Assembly: GCA_963784195.1 (NCBI GenBank)
Contig: CAWARA010000016.1
Location: 62,001-126,000 of the forward strand
Direction of reading: 5' to 3'
DNA: 64,000 bases
Source: CAVQAH01 sp963784195
GTDB taxonomy: Bacteria > Acidobacteriota > Vicinamibacteria > Vicinamibacterales > 2-12-FULL-66-21
Both the position numbers and the translations under genes were made by a program. Below the pieces are notes generated by a model. That model was given only the letters and a program-made list of their open reading frames with translations, was not told the DNA's origin and did no database searches. Shown here in pieces: positions 37,092-45,921 of the stretch. Each line of letters starts with the position of its first letter. The first letter of the stretch is position 1.

Positions 37092-37330
37092 TTCAGACGG
37101 GGGTTCACACGGGGGTTCATGACGGGGGTTCAGCAACGGGGTTCACACGGTGGTTCAGAAGGGGATTCACACCGCGGTTTGGCCCTTGCTCCGTCGACGC
37201 GGCGGCATTTTCGCCGCCGAGCACCTTGTCTGAACCCCGTCGTGAACCCCCGTCGTGAACCCCCGTCGTGAACCCCCGTCGTGAACCCCCGTCATGAACC
37301 CTCGTCATGAACCATCGTCATGAACCCCCT
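37092..37330. repeat. Inverted array of 12-bp GGGGGTTCACAC words around a hairpin
   Basis: About seven imperfect GGGGGTTCA-containing words (37092-37180) face about eight inverted TGAACCCCCGTCG words (37231-37330). Between them is the hairpin GGCGGC-ATTTTC-GCCGCC at 37201-37218. It occupies most of the 404-bp gap between divergent ApbE and ABC-transporter genes. No gene is credible here. The same words reappear at 42074-42158. Confidence 0.9.
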
Positions 37331-37387
37331 GAGTAGTAACGTATCAGCGCTTGCCCGCGTTGCGACCATGGGCGATAACCATCACAC

Positions 37388-38374
37388 ATGAAGCCAAACT
37401 GCCTCATCCTTGTCGCCATCGCTCTCCTAGGCAGCGCCTGCTCCGGCGCCGGCAATGACGGTACGTTGACGGTCGCGGTGATCCCCAAAGGGACATCGCA
37501 CGTCTTCTGGCAAAACATCCATGCCGGCGCCGAGAAAGCCGCGCAGGAGCTTGGGGTCACGGTCGTGTGGCGCGGTCCTCTGCGGGAGGACGACCGTGAC
37601 TCGCAGGTCACGGAGGTCGAGAATGCTATCGCCCGCGGCGTTGCCGGAATCGCGCTCGCCCCTCTCGACGAATCAGCTCTTGTCGCGCCCGTCTCGAGCG
37701 CGATGAAGCGCAAGATCCCGGTCGTCATCTTCGACTCGGGCCTCAAAGGCGACGAATACGTGAGCTTTGTGGCGACCGATAACGAGGCCGGAGGCCGGCT
37801 GGCGGGCGAACACCTGACGAAACTACTCAATGGGAAAGGGCGCGTCGTGCTGCTGCGTTACGCGGAAGGGCACGACAGCACGACAAAACGCGAAGAGGGA
37901 TTCTTGCGCGCCATCCAGCAATCGCCCGGCCTCGAGATCGTGAGCGCCAATCAGTATGGTGGCGCCGACGTCGAAGGCGCGTACAAGCGGGCGGAAGCGC
38001 TGCTCGGCAGTCTGAAGGGGCCTGATGGACAGCTGGCCGTCGACGGCATCTTCTGCCCGAACGAGTCGGTCACGTTCGCGATGCTGCGCGTGCTGCAGGA
38101 CAACGCGTGGGCCGGAAAGGTCCGTTTCATCGGTTTCGACGCCTCCGACAACCTCGTGAAGGGCCTGCGCGCCCGCCACATCGATGGACTGGTCGTTCAG
38201 GATCCCGTGAAAATGGGGTATCTCGGAGTGAAGACCCTCGTGTCGCACATCCGCGGGCAAAACGTCGAGCGGCGGATCGACACGGGCGTCCAGCTGGTCA
38301 CACCAGAACGCATGGATTTGCCGGACGTGAAGGAGCTGCTTCAGCCCGATCTGTCGAAATGGCTGCGCCAGTAG
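37388..38374 (+). CDS. Sugar ABC transporter substrate-binding lipoprotein
   Basis: The 328-residue protein has a lipoprotein signal with Cys at about residue 18 (LLGSAC). A periplasmic-binding fold of the ribose/galactose type follows: TVAVIPKGTSHVFWQNIHAG, GIALAPLDESALVAPVSSAM, KIPVVIFDSGL, ATDNEAGGRLAGEHL and VRFIGFDASDNLVKGLRARH. It is the first gene of a transporter operon followed by L-fuconate dehydratase and a GH95 fucosidase, so L-fucose or a related deoxysugar is the likely ligand. Confidence 0.92.
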   Translation: MKPNCLILVAIALLGSACSGAGNDGTLTVAVIPKGTSHVFWQNIHAGAEKAAQELGVTVVWRGPLREDDRDSQVTEVENAIARGVAGIALAPLDESALVAPVSSAMKRKIPVVIFDSGLKGDEYVSFVATDNEAGGRLAGEHLTKLLNGKGRVVLLRYAEGHDSTTKREEGFLRAIQQSPGLEIVSANQYGGADVEGAYKRAEALLGSLKGPDGQLAVDGIFCPNESVTFAMLRVLQDNAWAGKVRFIGFDASDNLVKGLRARHIDGLVVQDPVKMGYLGVKTLVSHIRGQNVERRIDTGVQLVTPERMDLPDVKELLQPDLSKWLRQ

Positions 38375-38392
38375 GGTCGCCTACGTTTCGAG

Positions 38393-39865
38393 ATGCGGGA
38401 CATCCGCAAGGCCTTCGGCGCGACGCGCGCCGTCGACGGCATCAGCCTGAGCGTGGCGCCGGGTGAGGTGTGTGCCCTTGTCGGCCAGAATGGCGCGGGC
38501 AAGAGCACACTCATGTCGGTCCTGTCCGGCGCGCTGGCGCCCGACGACGGAGCGATGCTCCTGGACGGTCACCCGTACAAACCTGATTCGCCGCTGGACG
38601 CGCGTCGAGCCGGCGTCGCGATGATCTATCAGGAGCTGTCGCTCGCGCCGCACCTGAGCGTCATGGAGAACGTGGTGCTGGGGCTCGAGCCGACCGTGCG
38701 GGGTCTGGTGGACTGGCCGCAGGTTCGCCGCACGGCTCGCGAGGCGCTGACACGGCTGGGTCACGGCGATCTTCCACTCGACACGCCGGCCGGACATCTT
38801 TCTATCGCCTTGCAGCAGATCGTGGAGATCGCCAGGGCGCTCGCGGTCGGCAGCCGCGTGCTGGTCCTGGACGAACCGACCAGCAGTCTTGGCCGCGAAG
38901 ACACGCGACGGCTGTTCGCGGTCATCGCGCAACTGAAGCGCGAGGGCTGCGCGATCGTCTACATCTCGCATTTCATCGAAGAAGTGAAGGTCGTTGCCGA
39001 TCGGATCGTCGTGCTCCGTGACGGCCGGGTTGCCGGAGCGGCAGCGCCGGACACCCCCGCGACCGCGGTCGTCAGCCTGATGGTCGGGCGCACCGTCGAT
39101 GACCTCTATCCACGGAGCCCACGGCAGCGCGCGGATGCCATCCTCGAGGTGGATGCATTCGGCGCCGGATCGGCAACCTTCACGCTGCATCGCGGCGAGA
39201 TCTTCGGCATCGCGGGACTTCTTGGTGCCGGCCGCACACGGTTGCTGCGATCGCTGTTCGGCCTCGAGCCCGTTCGAGAAGGACGCGTGCGTCTCGCCGC
39301 GTGGACCGGGCGCCCTGCACCGCGAAACCGCTGGGCGAACGGGATGGGCATGCTGAGCGAGGACCGCAAGGGTGAAAGCCTTGCGGTGGGGCTGACGGTG
39401 TCGGACAACCTGACGCTGTCGCGGCTCGAGCGGCTTGGACCCGGCCCGTTCGTCATCCCGAGCCGCCAGGACGCTGCGGGACGAACGTGGATCGAGAGAC
39501 TCGCCATCGGCTGCCGGGGTCCCCGGCAGCCCGTCGCAGAACTCTCTGGTGGCAATCAACAGAAGGTGGCACTCGCGCGGCTGCTCCATCACGACGTCGA
39601 CGTGCTCGCGCTGGACGAGCCGACCCGAGGCATCGATGTCGCGAGCAAAGCGCAGATCTACTCGCTGCTCGATGCGCTCGTCTCGACGCAGGCAGACCGG
39701 CCGCGCGCGATCCTGCTGGTGAGCAGCTATGTGCCCGAGCTGCTCGGCTTGTGCGATCGCATCGCGATCATGCGGCGCGGCCGTCTCGGATCGCCGCGCC
39801 CGGCCAGCGAGCTGACCGAGCACCAGATTGTGATGGAAGCGACCGGTGCCGAGGACGCGGCGTGA
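38393..39865 (+). CDS. Sugar ABC transporter ATPase (RbsA/MglA type, two nucleotide-binding domains)
   Basis: The 490-residue duplicated ATPase has a first domain with Walker A GQNGAGKSTL (residues 31-40) and Walker B VLVLDEPTSSL. The second domain has a degenerate P-loop (GLLGAGRTRLLRSLFG), as usual in this family, with the signature LSGGNQQKVALARLL and ALDEPTRGIDV. It energises uptake through the permease downstream. Its start is 18 bp after the binding-protein stop, and its stop overlaps the permease start (GTGA). Confidence 0.94.
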   Translation: MRDIRKAFGATRAVDGISLSVAPGEVCALVGQNGAGKSTLMSVLSGALAPDDGAMLLDGHPYKPDSPLDARRAGVAMIYQELSLAPHLSVMENVVLGLEPTVRGLVDWPQVRRTAREALTRLGHGDLPLDTPAGHLSIALQQIVEIARALAVGSRVLVLDEPTSSLGREDTRRLFAVIAQLKREGCAIVYISHFIEEVKVVADRIVVLRDGRVAGAAAPDTPATAVVSLMVGRTVDDLYPRSPRQRADAILEVDAFGAGSATFTLHRGEIFGIAGLLGAGRTRLLRSLFGLEPVREGRVRLAAWTGRPAPRNRWANGMGMLSEDRKGESLAVGLTVSDNLTLSRLERLGPGPFVIPSRQDAAGRTWIERLAIGCRGPRQPVAELSGGNQQKVALARLLHHDVDVLALDEPTRGIDVASKAQIYSLLDALVSTQADRPRAILLVSSYVPELLGLCDRIAIMRRGRLGSPRPASELTEHQIVMEATGAEDAA

Positions 39866-40806
39866 CCGCCAGACGGCTGCTGGACACCGCAGGGCCGCTC
39901 CTCGGTCTGCTGTTCGTCTCGATCGTTTTTGGCATCCTGGTTGGTCCGCGGTTCTTCAACGGCGCCAACCTCGAGCTGATCGCGCGTCAGACAGCGATCG
40001 TCTGCACGGCCGCGCTGGGCATGACGATGGTGATCGTGGCCGGCGGGATCGACCTGTCGGTGGGCTCGATCGTGGCGCTGACGACGGTGGTGATTGCCCT
40101 CGCACTTCGCAGCGGCGTGGATCCGCTCATGGCGGCGGCAATGGGCGTGGCAGCGGCGGCGGTCTGCGGACTGGCGAACGGCCTCCTCATCACCGGACTG
40201 CGGGTGATTCCGTTCATTGTGACGCTGGGAATGATGATTCTGATCCGCGGCGCCGCCAAGGGTCTTGCCGACGAGCGGCGGATCGAGGCGCCGAACACCT
40301 GGCTCAACGAGCTGCTGCGGACGCTCGATCCGAACAGCGGACTCATTGCCCCAGCCGGCATTTGGGTGGTCGCTGTTCTCGCGCTCATCACGGCTGGAAC
40401 GCTCGGCTACACGCGGTTCGGCCGGCACCTGTTCTCGATCGGATCGAACGAGCGTACGGCGCGGCTCTGCGGCGTGGCCGTCGACCGCACGAAGATCGCC
40501 GTTTACACGGCGGCCGCAATGCTCGCCGGCGTCGCCGGCCTCTTGCAGTTTTCACGCCTATCGGTCGGCGATCCGACAATCGCCATGGGTCTCGAGCTGG
40601 ACGTGATTGCCGCGGTCATCATCGGTGGCGGCAGCCTTCTCGGCGGGCGCGGATCCGTCGTCGGCACCGTGCTCGGCGCCTGCACGATGGCAGTCATCCA
40701 GACCGGCTGCACGCAACGGGGCTTGCCAAACTGGGTGCAGCAGATCGTCACGGGCGCCATCATCATTCTCGCCGTGGCCCTGGACCGCTGGCGCAGCAAG
40801 GGGTGA
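39862..40806 (+). CDS. Sugar ABC transporter permease (RbsC type)
   Basis: The GTG at 39862 overlaps the ATPase stop and gives 314 residues. About eight to ten membrane segments are visible, with the family blocks MTMVIVAGGIDLSVGSIVAL, IPFIVTLGMMILIRGAAKGL, GRHLFSIGSNERTARLCGVA and AAVIIGGGSLLGGRGSVVGT (the EAA-like loop region). It forms the membrane channel of the sugar importer encoded by the two upstream genes. A longer upstream frame is a shadow of the ATPase gene. Confidence 0.92.
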   Translation: MTARRLLDTAGPLLGLLFVSIVFGILVGPRFFNGANLELIARQTAIVCTAALGMTMVIVAGGIDLSVGSIVALTTVVIALALRSGVDPLMAAAMGVAAAAVCGLANGLLITGLRVIPFIVTLGMMILIRGAAKGLADERRIEAPNTWLNELLRTLDPNSGLIAPAGIWVVAVLALITAGTLGYTRFGRHLFSIGSNERTARLCGVAVDRTKIAVYTAAAMLAGVAGLLQFSRLSVGDPTIAMGLELDVIAAVIIGGGSLLGGRGSVVGTVLGACTMAVIQTGCTQRGLPNWVQQIVTGAIIILAVALDRWRSKG

Positions 40807-40809
40807 ACG

Positions 40810-42192
40810 ATGAGAATTACTTCGCTTCAGACACTCGACCTCCGGTTTCCGACGTCAAGTACCCAGGCGGGGACCGATGCGACGCACACCGATCCGGACT
40901 ACTCGGCCGCGTACGTGATTCTCAGAACCGACGGGGGGCTGGAGGGTCATGGCCTCACCTTCACCATCGGACGCGGCAACGATGTCTGCGTGCTGGCCAT
41001 CGAGTCGTTCCGCGGTCTCGTCGTGGGCCGCCAGCTCGACGAGATCACGTCGGACTTCGCCGGTTTCTGGCGGATGCTGGCGAACGAGTCGCAGCTTCGA
41101 TGGCTCGGGCCGGAGAAGGGCGTCATCCATCTGGCGCTGGCGGCTATCGTCAACGCGGTGTGGGACCTGTACGCGCGGTCGGCGAACAAGCCGCTCTGGA
41201 AACTGCTCGCCGACATGTCTCCGCGTGAAATCGTCTCCTGCATCGACTTCCGCTACATCGTCGACGCGCTGACGCCCGACGAAGCTCTCGAAATCCTCAA
41301 CAGGCAGTCGAGCACGAAATCCGAGCGTGAGGCGGCGCTGCTCGAAACCGGATATCCCGCGTACACGACGTCGGTCGGCTGGTTCGGGTACTCCGACGAC
41401 CGCATCCAAACGCTCTGTCGCGAAGCACTCGCCGACGGCTGGACGCATTTCAAGGTCAAGGTCGGCGGCGCACCCGAGGACGATGCGCGTCGGGTGGGCC
41501 TGGTCCGGCGCGAGATTGGGCCGTCCAGCAAGCTCATGATCGACGCCAATCAGCGCTGGGAAATTGCCGAAGCGATCGAGCGCGTCAAGGCGCTCGCTAC
41601 GCATGACCTGTGGTGGATCGAAGAGCCGACGTTTCCTGATGACGTCCTCGGCCACGCGACGATCGCGCGCGGCGTGGCCCCGATCCGTGTCGCCACCGGA
41701 GAGCATTGTGCGAATCGGGTGCTGTTCAAACAACTCCTGCAGGCCGGGGCGATCGGCGTCTGCCAGATCGACAGTTGCCGCCTGGGCGGCGTCAACGAAA
41801 ACCTTGCGGTCATGCTGATGGCGGCCAAGTTCGGCGTGCCGGTGTGCCCGCACGCGGGAGGCGTGGGTCTCTGCGAGCACGTGCAGCATCTGTCGATGTT
41901 CGACTACATCGCGATCTCGGGCACGATGCAGGACCGCGTCATCGAGTTCGTCGACCACCTGCACGAGCACTTCGCGGATCCGGTCGTCATCAGACGCGGT
42001 CACTACATGCCGCCCGTACGGCCCGGATACAGCACGGAGATTCTGGCCGCCAGTCGAGAGGAGTATCTCTTTCACGGGGGTTCAGACGGGGGTTCACACG
42101 GGGGTTCACACGGGGGTTCACACGAGGGTTCAGACGTTGGTTCACACATCGGTTCACCCGCGGGCCTGCCGCGCCGAAGCCGCACACTATGA
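40810..42192 (+). CDS. L-fuconate dehydratase (enolase superfamily) with a repeat-encoded tail
   Basis: The N-terminal capping domain carries the L-fuconate dehydratase blocks TDPDYSAAYV and GHGLTFTIGRGND. Catalytic residues are in place: Lys215/Lys217 (HFKVKVGG), metal ligands Asp245 (MIDANQRW), Glu271 (WIEEPTFPDD) and Glu298 (ATGEHCANR), and His348 (CPHAGGVGLCEH). It dehydrates L-fuconate to 2-keto-3-deoxy-L-fuconate. The enzyme proper ends near residue 421. The last ~39 residues (GGSH repeats, then LPRRSRTL) are encoded by the TTCA word array and look acquired. It lies 3 bp after the permease. Confidence 0.93.
   Translation: MRITSLQTLDLRFPTSSTQAGTDATHTDPDYSAAYVILRTDGGLEGHGLTFTIGRGNDVCVLAIESFRGLVVGRQLDEITSDFAGFWRMLANESQLRWLGPEKGVIHLALAAIVNAVWDLYARSANKPLWKLLADMSPREIVSCIDFRYIVDALTPDEALEILNRQSSTKSEREAALLETGYPAYTTSVGWFGYSDDRIQTLCREALADGWTHFKVKVGGAPEDDARRVGLVRREIGPSSKLMIDANQRWEIAEAIERVKALATHDLWWIEEPTFPDDVLGHATIARGVAPIRVATGEHCANRVLFKQLLQAGAIGVCQIDSCRLGGVNENLAVMLMAAKFGVPVCPHAGGVGLCEHVQHLSMFDYIAISGTMQDRVIEFVDHLHEHFADPVVIRRGHYMPPVRPGYSTEILAASREEYLFHGGSDGGSHGGSHGGSHEGSDVGSHIGSPAGLPRRSRTL
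42074..42158 (+). repeat. GGGGGTTCACAC word array fused in frame to the dehydratase gene
   Basis: About seven direct 12-bp words run from 42074 to 42158, exact at first and decaying toward the 3' end. They share sequence and period with the inverted array at 37092-37330. They are read in frame as Gly-Gly-Ser-His/Asp repeats at the dehydratase C-terminus. Confidence 0.9.
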
Positions 42193-42251
42193 CACGCGGC
42201 GAAGGCGGGCCTGCCGCGCCGAAGCCGCACACCATGACACGCGGCGAAGGC
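42162..42251 (+). repeat. 45-bp tandem duplication ahead of the GH95 gene
   Basis: Two copies of a 45-bp unit (42162-42206 and 42207-42251), beginning GGGCCTGCCGCGCCGAAGCC, differ at one base (CACTATG versus CACCATG). They cover the dehydratase stop codon and run up to the start of the glycosidase gene. Confidence 0.92.
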
Positions 42252-42256
42252 GGGTG

Positions 42257-44623
42257 ATGAGAAACGTGCTTGCGGTCGTCGCGTTGGCCATGGCACTGGG
42301 GGCGAGCGGCGGTCGATCGCCGCAGGGTCCGGCGGATGTCCGATCGTCCTCAACCCTCCTTTGGTACAGGCAGCCGGCGGCGCAGTGGGATCATGCGATG
42401 CCGATCGGGAATGGGCGGCTGGGGGCGATGGTCTTCGGTGGCGTGAACCGCGAGCGCATCCAGTTGAACGAGAATACGCTCTGGATGGGTGGGCGGCAGG
42501 AGCGCGACAACCCTGACGCGCTGAAGCATCTGCCGGAAGTACGGCGGCTGCTGTTCGCGGGCGCGCCGCAGGAGGCGTACGCACTCGCCGAGCGTTGGAT
42601 GATGGGGCGGCCCTCTCGCCTGCAGTCCTATCAAACGCTGGGTGATTTGCGCCTCACGTTCGATCACGAAGAGGCAATCAGCGAGTATCGGCGCGAGCTC
42701 GATCTCGACGCCGCAACCGTTCGCGTCAGCTACAAGGCGGGGAACGTTCGGATCGTTCGAGAGATCTTCGCGAGCCATCCCGACCAGGCGGTCGTCTTGC
42801 GGGTGAGCGCCGACAGACCGGGCGGCGCCACGTTCTCGGTCTGGATCGACCGATCGCAGGATGCGGCTACGGAGATCATCGGCAACGATCGGCTGAATCT
42901 CGTGGGTGGCCTGGCCGGCGGCAAGGGCCTCGCCTTTCAGGCTTCGGCCAAAGTCGTGCCGCAGGGTGGCCGTCTGCACACCTTTCCCGAGCGGATCTTC
43001 GTCGACGGAGCCGACAGCGCCACGATCGTGCTCACCGCGGCTACCACTTTTCGTGCCGGCAGGGCCGCAGACATCGCCGATCGTCAACTCGCGAGCGCAG
43101 CCGCACAGTCGTTCGAGACACTACGGAAGACGCACGTCCAGGACCACCAGCGACTGTTTCGGCGTGTCACGTTGCGGCTGTCCTCAGCCGACGAGACTGC
43201 CGCACTCCCGACAGACGAACGGCTCGACCGCGTGAAGCAGGGCGCCATCGATCCTGGACTGGAGGCCTTGTACTTTCAATTCGGGCGTTACCTGTTGATC
43301 GCGAGCAGCCGTCCGGGCGGGCTCCCTGCCAACCTGCAGGGCCTCTGGAACGACAGCATGAACCCGCCATGGGACAGCGACTACCACCTGAACATCAACC
43401 TTCAGATGAACTACTGGCCGGCGGAGGTGACGAATCTCGCGGAGACCCATCTGCCGCTCTTCGAATTCCTCGACTCGTTGCGCGAGCCTGGACGAATCAC
43501 GGCGCGGGTGCACTACGGCGCCCGGGGCTTCGTCGCGCATCACATCACGGATGTCTGGGGCTTCACGTCGCCCGGTGATCTGCCGCGTTCGGGACTCTGG
43601 CCGACGGGCGCCGCATGGCTCTCGCAGCATTTGTGGGAGCACTACCTCTTCAGCCACGATCGCGCGTTCCTCGCCCGGTCTTATCCAGTGATGAAAGAGT
43701 CGGCCGAGTTCTTCCTCGATTATCTTGTGCCGGATGCGAAAGGACGGCTCGTGAGCGGCCCGTCCGTGTCGCCCGAGAACCGCTACGGCCTGCCCAACGG
43801 TCGCGTTGGCATCCTGTGCATGGGGCCGTCGATGGATCATCAGATCATCGACGGACTCTTGACGCAGACGAAGCGCGCGAGCGAGATCCTCGGGGTTGAT
43901 GCGGAGTTCCGTCAGCAACTCGAGGCGGTGCGCCGCCGGCTGCCGCCACCAGAAATCGGCCGCCACGGACAGATCATGGAGTGGTCGGAGGACTACGACG
44001 AGCCGGAACCGGGCCATCGTCACATCTCGCAGCTGTTCGCATTACACCCAGGCAGCCAGATCACCATGCGTGGCACCCCCGATCTTGCGCGCGCCGCACG
44101 CGCCACCATCGAGCGACGGCTGGCGCATGGCGGCGGCCACACAGGCTGGAGCCGCGCATGGATCATCAACTTCTGGGCGCGGCTCGAGGATGGCGAGAAG
44201 GCCTACGACAACCTGCAGGCACTGCTGGCGAAGTCGACGCTGCCGAACCTGTGGGATCTGCACCCGCCGTTTCAAATCGACGGCAACTTCGGCGGCACGG
44301 CGGGCATGGCCGAGATGCTCCTGCAAAGCCACGACGGATCCATCCACTTCCTGCCGGCGCTGCCGAAGGCCTGGGCGACCGGCGAATTCCGCGGCCTCCG
44401 CGCGCGTGGCGGCGTCGAGGTGGATCTGGCATGGAGCGCCGGCCGCGCAACCAGCGCCGTCCTGCACTCGTCCATCGCGGAGATACATCGCGTTCGTCCG
44501 CCCACCGGCCAGCGGGTCGCCAGCATTCAAAGCGGTGGCCGCGACGTCGCGTTCAAACATGAGGGCGACGCGGTTGTGTTCGAGGCCGCGGCTGGCCTGA
44601 CTTACGAGATCAGATTCAGATGA
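42257..44623 (+). CDS. GH95 alpha-L-fucosidase
   Basis: The ATG at 42257 gives 788 residues with a signal peptide (about 1-23). The N-terminal beta domain reads LLWYRQPAAQWDHAMPIGNG, RLGAMVFGG and ERIQLNENTLWMGG. The alpha/alpha barrel shows WNDSMNPPWDSDYHLNINLQ, MNYWPAEVTNLAETHLPLF, EWSEDYDEPEPGHRHISQL (catalytic acid region) and FQIDGNFGGTAGMAEMLLQ. GH95 enzymes release L-fucose (some release L-galactose) from polysaccharides by inversion. It would act in the periplasm or outside the cell and feed the adjacent transporter and fuconate dehydratase. Confidence 0.93.
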   Translation: MRNVLAVVALAMALGASGGRSPQGPADVRSSSTLLWYRQPAAQWDHAMPIGNGRLGAMVFGGVNRERIQLNENTLWMGGRQERDNPDALKHLPEVRRLLFAGAPQEAYALAERWMMGRPSRLQSYQTLGDLRLTFDHEEAISEYRRELDLDAATVRVSYKAGNVRIVREIFASHPDQAVVLRVSADRPGGATFSVWIDRSQDAATEIIGNDRLNLVGGLAGGKGLAFQASAKVVPQGGRLHTFPERIFVDGADSATIVLTAATTFRAGRAADIADRQLASAAAQSFETLRKTHVQDHQRLFRRVTLRLSSADETAALPTDERLDRVKQGAIDPGLEALYFQFGRYLLIASSRPGGLPANLQGLWNDSMNPPWDSDYHLNINLQMNYWPAEVTNLAETHLPLFEFLDSLREPGRITARVHYGARGFVAHHITDVWGFTSPGDLPRSGLWPTGAAWLSQHLWEHYLFSHDRAFLARSYPVMKESAEFFLDYLVPDAKGRLVSGPSVSPENRYGLPNGRVGILCMGPSMDHQIIDGLLTQTKRASEILGVDAEFRQQLEAVRRRLPPPEIGRHGQIMEWSEDYDEPEPGHRHISQLFALHPGSQITMRGTPDLARAARATIERRLAHGGGHTGWSRAWIINFWARLEDGEKAYDNLQALLAKSTLPNLWDLHPPFQIDGNFGGTAGMAEMLLQSHDGSIHFLPALPKAWATGEFRGLRARGGVEVDLAWSAGRATSAVLHSSIAEIHRVRPPTGQRVASIQSGGRDVAFKHEGDAVVFEAAAGLTYEIRFR

Positions 44624-44628
44624 ACGGC

Positions 44629-44846
44629 GCTTGTTCGATGTGGACAACGAAAGGACGGCTGACGGGTCGCCGGAACGATCGCGACGACCACGACGAACAC
44701 GACGCGGATAATAGTGACGTCGCGAACGTCGCGGCCGTCGTGATCGTTCCAATGCCGTTAGCACCATCGCGCTTGGTCCACGTTACCCTCCGCTGTTTTC
44801 ATCCCACGGGGTGAGCGGAGATCATTGAAGACTTCTGTGAGGGTCT
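44629..44846 (+). repeat. Family B intergenic repeat, copy 1
   Basis: The gap between the GH95 and DUF6807 genes is filled by this repeat. Its core is CTTGTTCG, TGGACAAC, then CGATCGCGACGACCACGACG and GTGACGTCGCGAACGTCGCG, whose two halves can pair. A second stem-loop, CTCCGCT...AGCGGAG (44788-44820), follows. The element ends almost at the next start codon. Related copies are at 48650-48858 (inverted) and 55656-55809. Confidence 0.85.
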
Positions 44847-44850
44847 GGTC

Positions 44851-45921
44851 ATGCAAGCAAAGCGTCCGGCTCGAAGGGCAGCAATCATGGCGCTCGTTGC
44901 CGCACCGGTGATGGTGTTGATGGCCCAGCAGACGCCACGCGTGCGCGTCATCGCCGACGAAGCGAACCGGCGCGTCGACGTCACGATCGACGGTCGGCCC
45001 TTTACGTCCTACATCTATCCAGCCTCGCTCAAAAAACCGGTCTTGTATCCGATCTACGGCGCGAACGGCGTCATCATCACTCGAGGGTTCCCGCTCGACC
45101 CGCGGCCGCGCGAACGCGTCGATCATCCGCACCAGGCCGGTCTGTGGTTCAACCACGGCGACGTCAACGGCCTCGATTTCTGGAACAACTCCGACGCGAT
45201 TCCCGCGGACCGCGCGCCATCGATGGGCACCATCGTGCATCGTCGCGTGATCAAGGCGGAAGGCGGCGCGGATCGCGGCGATCTCGTCGTCGAGGCCGAG
45301 TGGAAGCGTGCAGACGGGGTCGTCCTGCTTCTCGAGCGCACGCATTTTGTTTTTCGCGGCGATCGATCGATGCGCAGCATCGATCGATTCACCACCCTGA
45401 CAGCGCGCGGAGAGGCGGTCACGTTCCGCGACAACAAGGAAGGCACGCTCGGCCTGAGAGTGGCGCGCGAACTGGAACAGCCAGCCGACAAGCCCGAGGT
45501 GTTCACTGATGCGGCAGGCGCTGCGTCCACAGTTCCCGTTCTCGACAACACCGGCGTCACGGGTTTGTTTACGAGCAGCGAAGGATTGAAGGGAGACGCG
45601 GTCTGGGGAACGCGCGGGCGCTGGGCGCAGCTCAGCGGAACGCTGAACAAGGAGCTGATCACCGTCGCCATCCTCGATCACCCGGCCAATCCGGGGTTCC
45701 CCACCTACTGGCACGCGAGAGGCTATGGTCTGTTCGCAGCGAACCCGCTGGGACGCAAGGTCTTCGACCCGAAGCAGCCTGAGTTGACGTTGACACTCGA
45801 ACCCGGCAGGTCAGTCACGTTCATGCACCGCATCATCGTGATGAACGGGCCAGGCGGAGCCGAAGCGATGGAACGAGAGTATCGAGCCTTCGCGAGCGCA
45901 AACGTGGAGTCGGCGCAATGA
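44851..45921 (+). CDS. Secreted DUF6807 ('PmoA-like') family protein, paralogue 2
   Basis: The 356-residue protein has a signal peptide ending near residue 26 (VLMAQQTP). Family motifs include GRPFTSYIYPASLKKPVLYP, RGFPLDPRPRERVDHPHQAG and LWFNHGDVNGLDFWNN, plus later Arg/His positions (RTHFVF). It is a shorter paralogue of 17062-18330. The stop overlaps the next gene by four bases, tying it to the aldolase and dehydratase downstream. No activity is proven for the family. Confidence 0.82.
   Translation: MQAKRPARRAAIMALVAAPVMVLMAQQTPRVRVIADEANRRVDVTIDGRPFTSYIYPASLKKPVLYPIYGANGVIITRGFPLDPRPRERVDHPHQAGLWFNHGDVNGLDFWNNSDAIPADRAPSMGTIVHRRVIKAEGGADRGDLVVEAEWKRADGVVLLLERTHFVFRGDRSMRSIDRFTTLTARGEAVTFRDNKEGTLGLRVARELEQPADKPEVFTDAAGAASTVPVLDNTGVTGLFTSSEGLKGDAVWGTRGRWAQLSGTLNKELITVAILDHPANPGFPTYWHARGYGLFAANPLGRKVFDPKQPELTLTLEPGRSVTFMHRIIVMNGPGGAEAMEREYRAFASANVESAQ

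Noticed and set aside
37092..37330. CRISPR-like regular repeats
   Set aside because: Units are about 12 bp, almost contiguous, with no unique 28-40 bp spacers and no cas genes; the second half is inverted. This is a word array, not a CRISPR.
38381..39823. Long minus-strand reading frame of 480 codons
   Set aside because: It is antisense to the ABC ATPase gene with no family features.
42137..42256. Forty-residue N-terminal extension of the GH95 protein
   Set aside because: It would be encoded by the word array and the 45-bp duplication. The ATG at 42257 begins a normal signal peptide.
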